Source of the DNA: M3007 sp041160955
GTDB taxonomy: Bacteria > Bacteroidota > Bacteroidia > Chitinophagales > Saprospiraceae
Length of the DNA stretch: 64,000 nt
Direction of reading: 5' to 3'
NCBI GenBank assembly: GCA_041160955.1
Contig: JBEAVK010000093.1
Location: 4,770-68,769, forward strand
The translations under genes were made by a program, and so were the position numbers. The notes beneath the pieces are model-generated. The model searched no databases. It was not told the DNA's origin and saw only the letters and a list, made by a program, of their open reading frames with translations. Positions 52,186 through 60,912 of this stretch are shown piece by piece; position 1 is the first letter of the stretch; each line of letters opens with the position of its first letter.

Positions 52186-52602
52186 TTATTCTCCGTAGTA
52201 TTCCACGTAGATATTCTCGGTTTCCCAAAGTGTGATACGGAACAATTGCCCCCCAAGATCCGTAACGTGGTCGTAGAGTCGTTCCCATATTACTTTAACA
52301 ATATTTTCGGAGGTCGGTTGCAAGTGTTTTGGGAAAAAAGGCACATCAAGGTTCAAATTGCGATGATCGAGGTGATCCGTCACCTCCCTTTTAATAACGA
52401 CACTCAAATCTTTAGCATTCACCACAAAACCAGTAACAGGATCGGGATGACCTTTTACAGTGACATGCAAAGTATAATTATGGCCATGCCAATTGTGGTT
52501 GGAGCATTTGCCAAATTTTTCTAAATTCTGTTCAGGTGTCCATTCGTCCACCCAAAGTTTATGTGCGGCATTGAACCGCTCTATTCGTGTTAAACAAACC
52601 AT
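52186..52602 (-). CDS. queD: 6-pyruvoyl-tetrahydropterin synthase / QueD family (copy 2)
   Basis: A 138-residue QueD/PTPS family enzyme with zinc ligands in 'RFNAAHKLWV' and 'NWHGHNYTL', catalytic Cys in 'FGKCSNHNWHGHNY' and catalytic Glu in 'ITLWETENIYVEYYG'. It is the first gene of the queD-folE-marC-tilS group and has a good promoter match 31 bases above its ATG. Confidence 0.88.
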   Translation of the reverse strand: MVCLTRIERFNAAHKLWVDEWTPEQNLEKFGKCSNHNWHGHNYTLHVTVKGHPDPVTGFVVNAKDLSVVIKREVTDHLDHRNLNLDVPFFPKHLQPTSENIVKVIWERLYDHVTDLGGQLFRITLWETENIYVEYYGE

Positions 52603-52632
52603 ATTCTAAATCAATAATCTTCAAAAAGGCCA

Positions 52633-52661
52633 CAAAGGTACGGGCTTTCTTCGATCTACAA
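52633..52661 (-). promoter_or_regulatory. Promoter of the queD-folE-marC-tilS group: TTG, 18 bp, TACCTTTG
   Basis: On the minus strand a TTG (52659-52661), an 18-base spacer and TACCTTTG (52633-52640) fit the Bacteroidota consensus. The core ends 30 bases before the queD ATG. Confidence 0.75.
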
Positions 52662-52673
52662 CGATCATTTTTC

Positions 52674-52749
52674 AAAGCCCCAAAAAGCCCCAAAAAGCCC
52701 CAAAAAGCCCCAAAGGGGCGACATATCCAGCATAGGGTGCAACCCTATG
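52674..52749. repeat. Four 10-bp tandem units followed by two REP-like palindromes
   Basis: AAAAAGCCCC repeats about four times from 52674 to 52711, running into the palindrome GCCCCAAAGGGGC (52707-52719). A second perfect palindrome, 8-bp arms around GCA, lies at 52731-52749. The block sits just after the selO stop and upstream of the queD promoter. Confidence 0.7.
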
Positions 52750-52750
52750 G

Positions 52751-54221
52751 CTACGTACCACAATACGTTTTGTACCACCGATCCCCAGTATCAGGCGGCA
52801 CCTGCAAGGCACTCAACGATGTATTCCCCACATAAGGATTACCCGCCACCTCCAGCATTTGATCAAACAAAGTAAAATTACGAGACAGGCATACCTCATC
52901 CAAGGCCTGTTCTACCAAATGGTTACGAGGAATAAAAGCAGGGTTATTCCGTTGCATCAAGCGCAATGCATCATCTTTATCAATCCCCAATTCTTTCCAT
53001 AAAAATTGCAGTCGAGCATACCACGTTAAAAAAGGCGCTTCTCCATAAATACCCTCCCAATTTTGTGCATCCGATTGAAGCATTAAAAACGTATTTGTAT
53101 AATCCGCTCCATTTTTCGCCATCCATTGCAAAAGTTCCTGAACCAATTCCTGAACGGCAACATTATCCGCTCCATCATTAAAACCAAGTTTTTGCCCCAT
53201 CATTCTACTCCATTTTTGCTCATAAATAACAGGAAAGTCATTCAAAACAGCTTGTGCCATCTTAACGGCTTCGGCATGATCGGTATGAATAACCGACAGC
53301 AAAGCACTAGCAAGGCAGGCAAGATTCCATTGTGCAATTTTGGGTTGATTCCCGAATGCATAACGCCCGTTCGCATCAATCGCACTAAATACCGTTGCCG
53401 GATTATACGCATTCATAAACGCACAAGGCCCATAATCAAACGTTTCTCCAGCGATAGACATATTATCGGTATTCATTACGCCGTGAATAAACCCCACCCG
53501 CATCCAATGCACGATAAGATCAATTTGCCGATCCATCACGGCCTTAAATAGATCAAAAGCGGGGTTTTGCGATGTTTTCAGGTCTGGATAATGCCTTTCA
53601 ATAACATATTGCGTATATGCTTCAAGATCCTCTTTGCCCAAAAAACTGATGGATATATTCAAAAGTACCCACCCTGATATGGCTCGAAGCGATCCTCGTC
53701 AAGATAGCACCCTCGTGTACCTCCTCCCGATACACCGGTTCGCCAGAAGTAACCACCGCCAAACTCCTGGAGGTTGGAATGCCCAAGCCGTACATCGCTT
53801 CACTGATAAGGTATTCCCGTAACATAGATCGAAGTGTAGCCCTCCCATCGCCCCTACGAGAATAAGGCGTTGCGCCAGGCCCTTTCAACTGTATATCGAG
53901 TCGGGTATTCTCAGGCGTGATATGTTCGCCAAGAAGTATCGCCCTGCCGTCGCCCAACATAGCGAAATGGCCAAATTGATGACCAGCATAAGCTTGCGCC
54001 AAAGGTTCGCTACCCTCAAGAAGTTCATTGCCCGATAATATATGAGCGATAGCAGCCTCGGTGGCGGGATCTATTTTTAGCCCAATTGATGTAGCCAATT
54101 TGTAATTGAACAAAAGCGTATTGGGCGCGCGCACCGGATCGGGCTGGGCAAAAGTAAATAATTTGCTGTGCAGTTTTGCGTAGCTATTATCAAAATTCCA
54201 GCCCGTATTTTGGTTTGTCAT
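52751..54221 (-). pseudogene. selO: SelO/YdiU protein adenylyltransferase gene with a frameshift
   Basis: Two overlapping frames together encode a complete SelO-type pseudokinase that transfers AMP to proteins. The N-terminal part (53622-54221, 199 residues) has 'AYAGHQFGHFAMLGDGRAIL' and 'TPYSRRGDGRATLRSMLREY' and ends in an unrelated tail. The C-terminal part (from the same region to 52751) resumes with 'FLGKEDLEAYTQYVIERHYP' and has the active-site 'HGVMNTDNMSIAGETFDYGP', ending in the usual CGT-type tail. The break lies in a run of six T (minus strand, 53640-53645); five T would join the frames as HQFLGKED. It may be a real loss, a phase switch or a sequencing error. Confidence 0.9.
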
Positions 54222-54347
54222 TTTATTTTTAAATTATTATTGTACAGATTAAAAAAACAGCACAAAACATATATTGTTGAAAATCTTCCCACTTATTTAG
54301 ATCAGGTATCAATTATTAAAAAATACGCTGAACGAGAAAAAATACAT

Positions 54348-54355
54348 TACCTTTG
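54348..54355 (+). promoter_or_regulatory. -7 promoter core TACCTTTG four bases from a GTG start
   Basis: TACCTTTG, then TACC, then GTG at 54360. A CTG (not TTG) sits 17 bp upstream. The core supports the GTG start and a leaderless transcript for the metal-efflux group. Confidence 0.55.
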
Positions 54356-54359
54356 TACC

Positions 54360-54737
54360 GTGAAAAAACTCATCATTTGGATACTCGTTTTACAATTTGC
54401 AACAGGCCACAACCTGATTGCTGAATTGTTGCGTATGCCCATCCTGATCGAGCACTATAAAACACATCAAGAAGAATCACCGGAGTTATCATTTGCCCAT
54501 TTTCTTTGGTTGCACTATTCCAATACAAGTCATGCGCAATCTGATGGCCGTCATGCGCAATTACCAATGCATTGTTCGCACGGCGTATTAGCGGAGACAA
54601 CTATTCCAGTTCCGCCTCAAATTGATTTGCCTCATTTTATAGTTAAGCCTTCCAAACAGGATCGCATGCTTGTTTCTGACGAATTTTTGCGCCTTTCTGC
54701 GCCTTTGTCAGGTGTTTTCCGCCCACCGCTTGCATAA
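54360..54737 (+). CDS. Small His-rich exported protein preceding the metal pump
   Basis: A 125-residue protein with an N-terminal hydrophobic segment ('LIIWILVLQFATGHNLIAEL') and a middle rich in His ('FAHFLWLHYSNTSHAQSDGR' and 'QLPMHCSHG'). The C-terminus ends 'PLSGVFRPPLA'. I recall similar small proteins upstream of czcA/cusA genes in Bacteroidota, described only as hypothetical. The histidines and the Cys fit a metal-binding role in the periplasm. The GTG start is chosen because the signal-like segment follows at once; the frame is open from 54168. Confidence 0.65.
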   Translation: MKKLIIWILVLQFATGHNLIAELLRMPILIEHYKTHQEESPELSFAHFLWLHYSNTSHAQSDGRHAQLPMHCSHGVLAETTIPVPPQIDLPHFIVKPSKQDRMLVSDEFLRLSAPLSGVFRPPLA

Positions 54738-54923
54738 TTAATGCGTTTAACCTTCTAAAGGTTATATTTCCGTCTGAAGCGTCCTGCTCGGCGTAATTGG
54801 TTATTTTATTTCATTTTTCGTGTATCGATACATTTGAATCAGCGCAAAGGCGTTTCAAAATGGCTCATTTGGCTATAGTTGCTATCCGCAACAGATACCA
54901 TGTTACACGTCAACCAACAGGTT

Positions 54924-57900
54924 ATGTTACAAGGAATTATTCATTTTTCAATAAAAAACAAGCTGATTGTTCTGCTTTTTACCGCAGCACTGATCGCATA
55001 CGGGGTTTATCAGCTCACTCAATTACCCATTGATGCTGTCCCCGATATCACAGATAATCAAGTACAAGTCATTACTGTATCACCTGCTTTGGGCGCACCT
55101 GATGTGGAGCGTTTTATTACATTCCCGATTGAGCAGGCCAACAGCAATATTCCAGGTCTTAAAGAAATTCGTAGTTTTTCTCGTTTTGGCTTGAGTGTGG
55201 TTACGATTGTTTTTAACGACGAAACCGATGTTTATTGGGCGCGCCAACAGGTGAGCGAACGACTTCAAAACGTACAATCAGAATTGTCACCGGGCTTAGG
55301 AACGCCGGGAATGGCTCCGGTAACTACTGGATTAGGCGAAATCTATCAATATGTTATCCGACACAAAAAGGGGTTTGAAGGTAAATATTCGCCCGTCGAA
55401 TTGCGTACGATGCAAGATTGGATTGTGCGCCGCCAACTGCTCGGTGTTCCCGGAGTAGCGGATGTAAGTACTTTTGGAGGGCAACTCAAACAGTATGAAG
55501 TAGGTGTAAATCCAGAACGATTAAAATCCTATGGACTTACTATTGCCGATGTATTCCAAGCCCTTGCTGCTAACAATCAAAATGCAGGTGGTGCCTATAT
55601 CGAAAAAGGCCCTACTGTGCTGTTTATCAGAAGTGAAGGTTTGGCTACAAAAATATCAGATATTGAGCAAATGGTGGTCAAAACGACCCCTGCCGGCATA
55701 CCCATCAAGATCAGCGATGTAGCTACAGTAGGTTTTGGTACTGCCACTCGTTATGGCGCATTGTGCTATAATGACGAAGGCGAAACCGCAGGTGCCGTCG
55801 TGATGATGCTAAAGGGTGAAAATTCTTCGGCAGTGATTAAACGCGTCAAAGAGCGGATTGAGGAAATTCAAAAAATGCTACCAGAAGGCGTTGTTATTGA
55901 AGCGTTTTTAGACCGAACAAAGATGGTAAACAATGCTATCGGTACGGTAGAAACCAATTTAATGGAAGGTGCGCTGATTGTGGTGCTGGTTTTGGTGCTG
56001 TTTTTGGGTAATTTACGAGCGGGTTTGGTGGTGGCCTCGGTTATTCCTTTAGCCATGTTATTTGCTGTTATTTTGATGAATATGTTCAAAGTAAGCGGAA
56101 ATTTGATGAGTTTAGGTGCTTTAGATTTCGGATTGATCGTAGATGGTGCCGTGATTATTGTGGAGGCTGTAATGCACCAATTATCGCATTCCAAAACATT
56201 GACACATACCAATAGGCTGACTCAGCAGGAAATGGATCATCAGGTGGAGCATTCGGCCTCTAAAATGATGAATGCTGCCGTATTTGGACAAATCATCATC
56301 TTGGTTGTGTATCTACCCATTTTTGCATTGCAAGGGATTGAGGGAAAAATGTTTAAACCCATGGCGCAAACCGTTGCTTTTGCATTGCTGGGTGCTTTTG
56401 TGCTTTCGCTGACGTATATTCCAGCAGTAGCGAGTTTGGCATTGAGTAAAAAAACTGCTTTACAGCCGTCCATTTCCGATCGTATCATGGGGCGTGTTGA
56501 ACGTAGTTTTCAAAATGGCTTACAATACGTACTACAATTCCCCAAAATAGCCATTTCGGCTGCTATTACCGCATTTATTGCTGCTATTTTATTGCTTTCT
56601 ACTTTAGGTGGCGAGTTTATCCCAGCATTGGAAGAAGGCGATTTTGCCGTGGATACGCGGGTTTTAATGGGAAGCAACCTCAATACGACCATTGCAAGCA
56701 CGCAACAAACGGCCAAAATTTTGCTCGAACGCTTTCCTGAAGTCGAAAAAGTAGTCACCAAAATAGGCAGCGGTGAAATACCAACCGACCCAATGCCCAT
56801 TGAGGCCAGCGATATGATGATCATCTTGAAAGATAAAAAAGAATGGACATCAGCACGCACTTTTGATGAATTGGCAGAAAAAATGAGCAAGGCACTGCAA
56901 GATGTTCCCGGTGTCACAGCAGGGTTTCAATACCCGGTGCAAATGCGATTTAACGAACTTATGACGGGTGCTAAACAGGATGTGGTTTGTAAAATTTTTG
57001 GAGAAAACTTAGATACATTGGCGCGTTTGGCCACCCAATTTAATGACCTGGTAGGGCAGGTGAACGGTGCCACCGAACGTTATGTAGAAGCAGTAACAGG
57101 TATGCCCCAAATCACAATTCGACCAAAACGGGCGGCTTTGGCGCAATACGGATTGAGTGTAGAGACGGTTAACCAAACCATTAATGCCGCTTTTGCAGGT
57201 GCGGTGGCTGGTCAAGTATTTGAAGAGGAAAAACGTTTCGATCTAGTAGTACGCTTGGGTCAAAAAGATCGCCGCGATCTCTCCGATGTGCAAAATTTAC
57301 TTATTGCCACTCCGATGGGACTACAAATTCCGCTCCAGTTGGTGGCAGAAGTTGACATTATTGAAGGTCCTAACCAAATTCAGCGGGAAAATGCACAACG
57401 GCGTATTATCATGGGCTTCAACGTTCGTGGGCGCGATGTACAAAGTGTTGTAGATGAAGTACGTGCCAAAGTGGAGGCTCAAGTAAAGTTTCCAGTAGGT
57501 TATTCTGTTAAATATGGCGGAAGTTTTGAGAATTTACAGGCGGCTAAGGCGCGTTTGGGATTGGCCGTTCCAGTGTCCTTATTGCTTATTTTCCTGATGC
57601 TGTATTTCGCATTTGGGTCTATTCCGCAAGGGTTACTGATTTATTCTGCTATTCCGCTTTCGGCCGTGGGCGGCGTGATCGCTTTGGCTTTGCGGGGTAT
57701 GCCATTTTCTATTTCGGCGGGTATTGGATTTATTGCATTGTTCGGTGTGGCTGTGTTGAACGGAATTGTATTGGTCACGGAATTCAACCGATTGCGACAA
57801 GAGGGTATGACCGATTTACGTCGGGTGGTATTGCAAGGCACCAAGATCAGGTTGCGTCCTGTTTTGATGACTGCTTCGGTGGCATCATTGGGGTTTTTAC

Positions 57901-59264
57901 CGATGGCATTTAGCCACGGTGCAGGGGCGGAAGTACAACGGCCTTTGGCTACGGTTGTGATTGGCGGCTTAATCTCGGCTACCTTGTTAACTTTGTTTTT
58001 ATTGCCAGTTTTATATGTTTTCTTTCATAAAAAAGCAAAAAAAACTCCAACAACGGCGATAATATTGCTCGTTACCGCTTGTTTGGGTGGTCAAATGGTA
58101 GTAGCACAAACGCCAATTACATTACAAGCAGCAATAGATTCGGCATTGCAGAACAACCTTGCATTGCGGCCATATCAGTTGGATATTATGCGTAACCAAG
58201 CATTGGAACGGACTGCCAAAGATCTTCCAAAAACAGATTTCAACTTGGAAAGTGGGCAAATTAATACCGCTTATTTAGATACTCGGATAGGCGCAACACA
58301 GGCGTTCGGTGCCGGGAAATTGACCAAAAGTAAGGCTGTTTTGCTTGCCCAAAATACCACGTTGAGTGCCGCTGATTTGGCATTGCAACAACATGATGTA
58401 TCGTTTCAAGTCAAAAAAATATATACTGAAATTATTTCGTTGCGCGAAAAGGAACGCGTACTACTGTGGGCGGATAGCCTATTTGGTGCAGCCGCACAGC
58501 GTGCCGCATCACGCCTGAAAGCAGGTGAAAGTAACGCACTCGAGAAAGCAAATGCAGATTTACTCAAAAGCCAAACCAGCCGTCAGGTTCAGTTATTGGA
58601 AACGGAGCAGCAAGCGTTACTCCTCCATTTTCAACGCCTGTTGGGTGTTCGGGAAAACGTAATTCCATTGGCTTTGACGTTTCCTCCGGCCTTAGATACA
58701 GCAGCCCTTTTACAAAACCACGCTATGCTCCATGCGGCTCAAATGCGCTTGTCCGTTGCAGAACGCCAGACTGCTGTTGTGAAAAATGCGCTATTACCGG
58801 AGTATCGATTGGGATTAAATTTACAATCAATTCGTGGGCCACAGGTGATTCGTGGTTCGGAGCGCAATTATGGCCTTGCGCCCCAGTTTTTGAGTGTTCA
58901 GGCTGGCATAAGTTTGCCGGTATTCAAAAAAGCAACCCATGCGCGGGTACAGGCAGCAACCATTGAACAAGATATGGCACAAGCCCAAGTGGCTGCCACA
59001 CAATACGACTTAGAAACCAGTTATCGTGCCGCATTACAAAGGGTTGTTGCATACCGTGCAGCCCTCGATGATTTTGAGCAAAATACAAACCCGGTGGTGG
59101 TGCAAACACTCCAAATTGCTGATAATCAATTGAAAAACGGTGCAATCAATTATGTAGAATGGACGCTCAGTGCCACGCAAGCCTTCGCCATCAGAATGGA
59201 GTATGTCGATCTGTTGCAACAGTACCACCAAGCCTTAGTGGCATTGGAATATTTTGTTTATTGA
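54924..59264 (+). CDS. cusA: CusA/CzcA-type heavy-metal efflux RND transporter fused to a TolC-like outer-membrane factor
   Basis: A 1446-residue fusion. Residues 1-1035 are an HME-type RND proton antiporter: the N-terminal 'IKNKLIVLLFTAALIAYGVY', the porter domain, 'DFGLIVDGAVIIVEAVMHQL' (proton relay acidics, TM4) and a final helix ending 'LPVLYVFFHKKAKK'. Residues about 1040-1060 are a second hydrophobic segment resembling a signal peptide ('AIILLVTACLGGQMVVAQ'). Residues about 1065-1446 are TolC/OEP-like repeats of coiled-coil helices and strands. Both parts together would span the envelope, with CusB as adaptor. It exports Cu/Ag or Co/Zn/Cd. The ATG at 54924 fits homologues; upstream ATGs at 54879 and 54900 are in frame. 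Confidence 0.9.
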   Translation: MLQGIIHFSIKNKLIVLLFTAALIAYGVYQLTQLPIDAVPDITDNQVQVITVSPALGAPDVERFITFPIEQANSNIPGLKEIRSFSRFGLSVVTIVFNDETDVYWARQQVSERLQNVQSELSPGLGTPGMAPVTTGLGEIYQYVIRHKKGFEGKYSPVELRTMQDWIVRRQLLGVPGVADVSTFGGQLKQYEVGVNPERLKSYGLTIADVFQALAANNQNAGGAYIEKGPTVLFIRSEGLATKISDIEQMVVKTTPAGIPIKISDVATVGFGTATRYGALCYNDEGETAGAVVMMLKGENSSAVIKRVKERIEEIQKMLPEGVVIEAFLDRTKMVNNAIGTVETNLMEGALIVVLVLVLFLGNLRAGLVVASVIPLAMLFAVILMNMFKVSGNLMSLGALDFGLIVDGAVIIVEAVMHQLSHSKTLTHTNRLTQQEMDHQVEHSASKMMNAAVFGQIIILVVYLPIFALQGIEGKMFKPMAQTVAFALLGAFVLSLTYIPAVASLALSKKTALQPSISDRIMGRVERSFQNGLQYVLQFPKIAISAAITAFIAAILLLSTLGGEFIPALEEGDFAVDTRVLMGSNLNTTIASTQQTAKILLERFPEVEKVVTKIGSGEIPTDPMPIEASDMMIILKDKKEWTSARTFDELAEKMSKALQDVPGVTAGFQYPVQMRFNELMTGAKQDVVCKIFGENLDTLARLATQFNDLVGQVNGATERYVEAVTGMPQITIRPKRAALAQYGLSVETVNQTINAAFAGAVAGQVFEEEKRFDLVVRLGQKDRRDLSDVQNLLIATPMGLQIPLQLVAEVDIIEGPNQIQRENAQRRIIMGFNVRGRDVQSVVDEVRAKVEAQVKFPVGYSVKYGGSFENLQAAKARLGLAVPVSLLLIFLMLYFAFGSIPQGLLIYSAIPLSAVGGVIALALRGMPFSISAGIGFIALFGVAVLNGIVLVTEFNRLRQEGMTDLRRVVLQGTKIRLRPVLMTASVASLGFLPMAFSHGAGAEVQRPLATVVIGGLISATLLTLFLLPVLYVFFHKKAKKTPTTAIILLVTACLGGQMVVAQTPITLQAAIDSALQNNLALRPYQLDIMRNQALERTAKDLPKTDFNLESGQINTAYLDTRIGATQAFGAGKLTKSKAVLLAQNTTLSAADLALQQHDVSFQVKKIYTEIISLREKERVLLWADSLFGAAAQRAASRLKAGESNALEKANADLLKSQTSRQVQLLETEQQALLLHFQRLLGVRENVIPLALTFPPALDTAALLQNHAMLHAAQMRLSVAERQTAVVKNALLPEYRLGLNLQSIRGPQVIRGSERNYGLAPQFLSVQAGISLPVFKKATHARVQAATIEQDMAQAQVAATQYDLETSYRAALQRVVAYRAALDDFEQNTNPVVVQTLQIADNQLKNGAINYVEWTLSATQAFAIRMEYVDLLQQYHQALVALEYFVY

Positions 59265-59292
59265 GGAAATGGTTTCAGTGTAAGTCCCATAT

Positions 59293-59424
59293 CATACTAC
59301 TGGACATTTTTAAAAAAACAAGTTAAACACACTTTTGAAATGGTGGAAAATGACGTTTACGAAACTAAAAAAGTTTCGTAAACGTGATCTGTTCCTTGCG
59401 GTTTATAAAATGTCCAGTAGTATG
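59293..59424. mobile_element. MITE-like element, 132 bp, with 18-bp perfect terminal inverted repeats
   Basis: CATACTACTGGACATTTT (59293-59310) and its exact complement (59407-59424) bound a gene-free stretch. Inside lies a 13-bp perfect hairpin (59353-59365 with 59373-59385). CCCATAT occurs on both flanks (59286-59292 and 59427-59433), the right copy two bases away, a possible target duplication. The core TACTxGGACAT is shared with the termini of the element at 40035. Confidence 0.65.
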
Positions 59425-59468
59425 GCCCCATATTCCTTTTTCTTTTACAATTTATAATTTATAAAAAT

Positions 59469-60611
59469 ATGAAATTTTCTTTTTTTAGTATATTTATCTT
59501 AATTTTTACTGCGTGCAGCAGTACGCCCAATCCCGAAGTTGCTACTCCACAAGCCAGCACGGAAACAATGCCGATGCGTGTCGAAATGACGGCTGCTCAA
59601 TTGAAAAATGCTCAATTGGAAATAGGCAGCCCCGAGCGCCGTAAGTTGGGCAATACCATAAAAGTAAATGGATTTATGGAAGCACCGCCGCAAAATATCA
59701 TCTCTATTAGTTGTCCGTTAGGTGGTTATTTAAAACAAACTAAATTATTGCCGGGATTAAAAGTAAGGCGTGGCGAAGTACTGGCAACACTCGAAGACCC
59801 GCAATATATTACGCTTCAACAGGAATATTTGGCAACAAAAGCACGTCTCGAATACCTTTCGGCTGATTTGGCGCGACAAGAAATCCTTAACCGCGATCAA
59901 TCCTCTAGCGACAAAGTCCTCCAATTGGCAAGATCAGAGTATCAAACACAACAAATAAATGCAAAAGCATTAGGCGAAAAACTGAAACTTATTGGTATTA
60001 ATCCCGAACGGCTCACCGTGGATGCTATTTCAAAAAACATACAAATTTATGCGCCAATTGATGGTTTTGTTGCTGCGGTGAAGGTAAATATCGGTAAATA
60101 TGTGGCACCAACCGATGTCTTGTTTGAACTGGTCAATACGGATGATATTCACTTGACACTCAATGTGTTTGAGCAAGATTTAGCAGGCTTGGCTATTGGA
60201 CAAAAAGTAATGGCTTATGCCAATGCCGATCCCAATACAGTATATCCCGCTAAAATTATTCTGATCAGTCAAAATATAGGAGAAGACCGTAGCGTAACCG
60301 TACACTGCCACTTGGATCAAAAAAATAAGGTATTATTACCCGGTATGTTTATGACTGCCATGGTAGAAACCCAAAATGAAAATGCAATAACGTTGCCTAA
60401 CGATGCTATTTTGCGTTTTGAAAATGCACATTATGTTTTTGTTGCACAATCCGAAGGCGTATTTGAAATGGTCGCTGTGGAAAAAGGAACAGAGGAAAAT
60501 GGATTTACAGCGTTGGTTTCAGCAAATGCGGCTTCATTACTTTCGCAAAAGATCGTACTCAAAAATGCTTATACGCTATTGATGAAAATGAAAAATGCTG
60601 CGGAGGAGTAA
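59469..60611 (+). CDS. cusB: RND efflux periplasmic adaptor (CusB/CzcB type), lipoprotein
   Basis: A 380-residue membrane-fusion protein. The lipobox is 'IFILIFTACSSTP' (Cys about 16). The barrel-sandwich domain has 'CPLGGYLKQTKLLPGLKVRR' and 'IYAPIDGFVAAVKVNIGKYV', with a helical hairpin between ('TLQQEYLATKARLEYLSADL'). The beta-barrel domain contains 'GQKVMAYANADPNTVYPAKI'. It links the fused CusA to its TolC part. It lies downstream of cusA but is now separated by the MITE-like element. Confidence 0.9.
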   Translation: MKFSFFSIFILIFTACSSTPNPEVATPQASTETMPMRVEMTAAQLKNAQLEIGSPERRKLGNTIKVNGFMEAPPQNIISISCPLGGYLKQTKLLPGLKVRRGEVLATLEDPQYITLQQEYLATKARLEYLSADLARQEILNRDQSSSDKVLQLARSEYQTQQINAKALGEKLKLIGINPERLTVDAISKNIQIYAPIDGFVAAVKVNIGKYVAPTDVLFELVNTDDIHLTLNVFEQDLAGLAIGQKVMAYANADPNTVYPAKIILISQNIGEDRSVTVHCHLDQKNKVLLPGMFMTAMVETQNENAITLPNDAILRFENAHYVFVAQSEGVFEMVAVEKGTEENGFTALVSANAASLLSQKIVLKNAYTLLMKMKNAAEE

Positions 60612-60912
60612 GAGGAGGAATGTTGGTGGACTTTGTTATTAAAGTTGATACCTATACTTCGGCGCTGTAGATTTTGTACATGAAAATTCTACTGTGCCCC
60701 ATAAATCTGTACACAAAACCTAACAACGCTCAGTATCGGTAAGATTAAGCAGCCTTTTTCAATGTTTTGACTCAATTTTATCCATAAGATCTGATCCTTG
60801 ACTTAGGAGCAGTCCAACATTTGTTGTAAATAGTCCACCCCCACTTACAAATGTTGGACTGCTCCGAAATCAGGTTTCAATGCTATGCCCCGATTTTGTC
60901 ATCCACTCATTA
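60612..60912. other. Intergenic region with a 60-bp palindrome
   Basis: No gene is seen between the convergent CusB and TonB receptor genes. The only structure is a palindrome at 60806-60865 (18-bp perfect arms). Confidence 0.6.
60806..60865. repeat. Palindrome with 18-bp perfect arms
   Basis: GGAGCAGTCCAACATTTG (60806-60823) and its complement (60848-60865) flank a 24-base loop. There is no T tail, so a terminator is unlikely; it resembles the ends of a very short mobile element. Confidence 0.6.
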
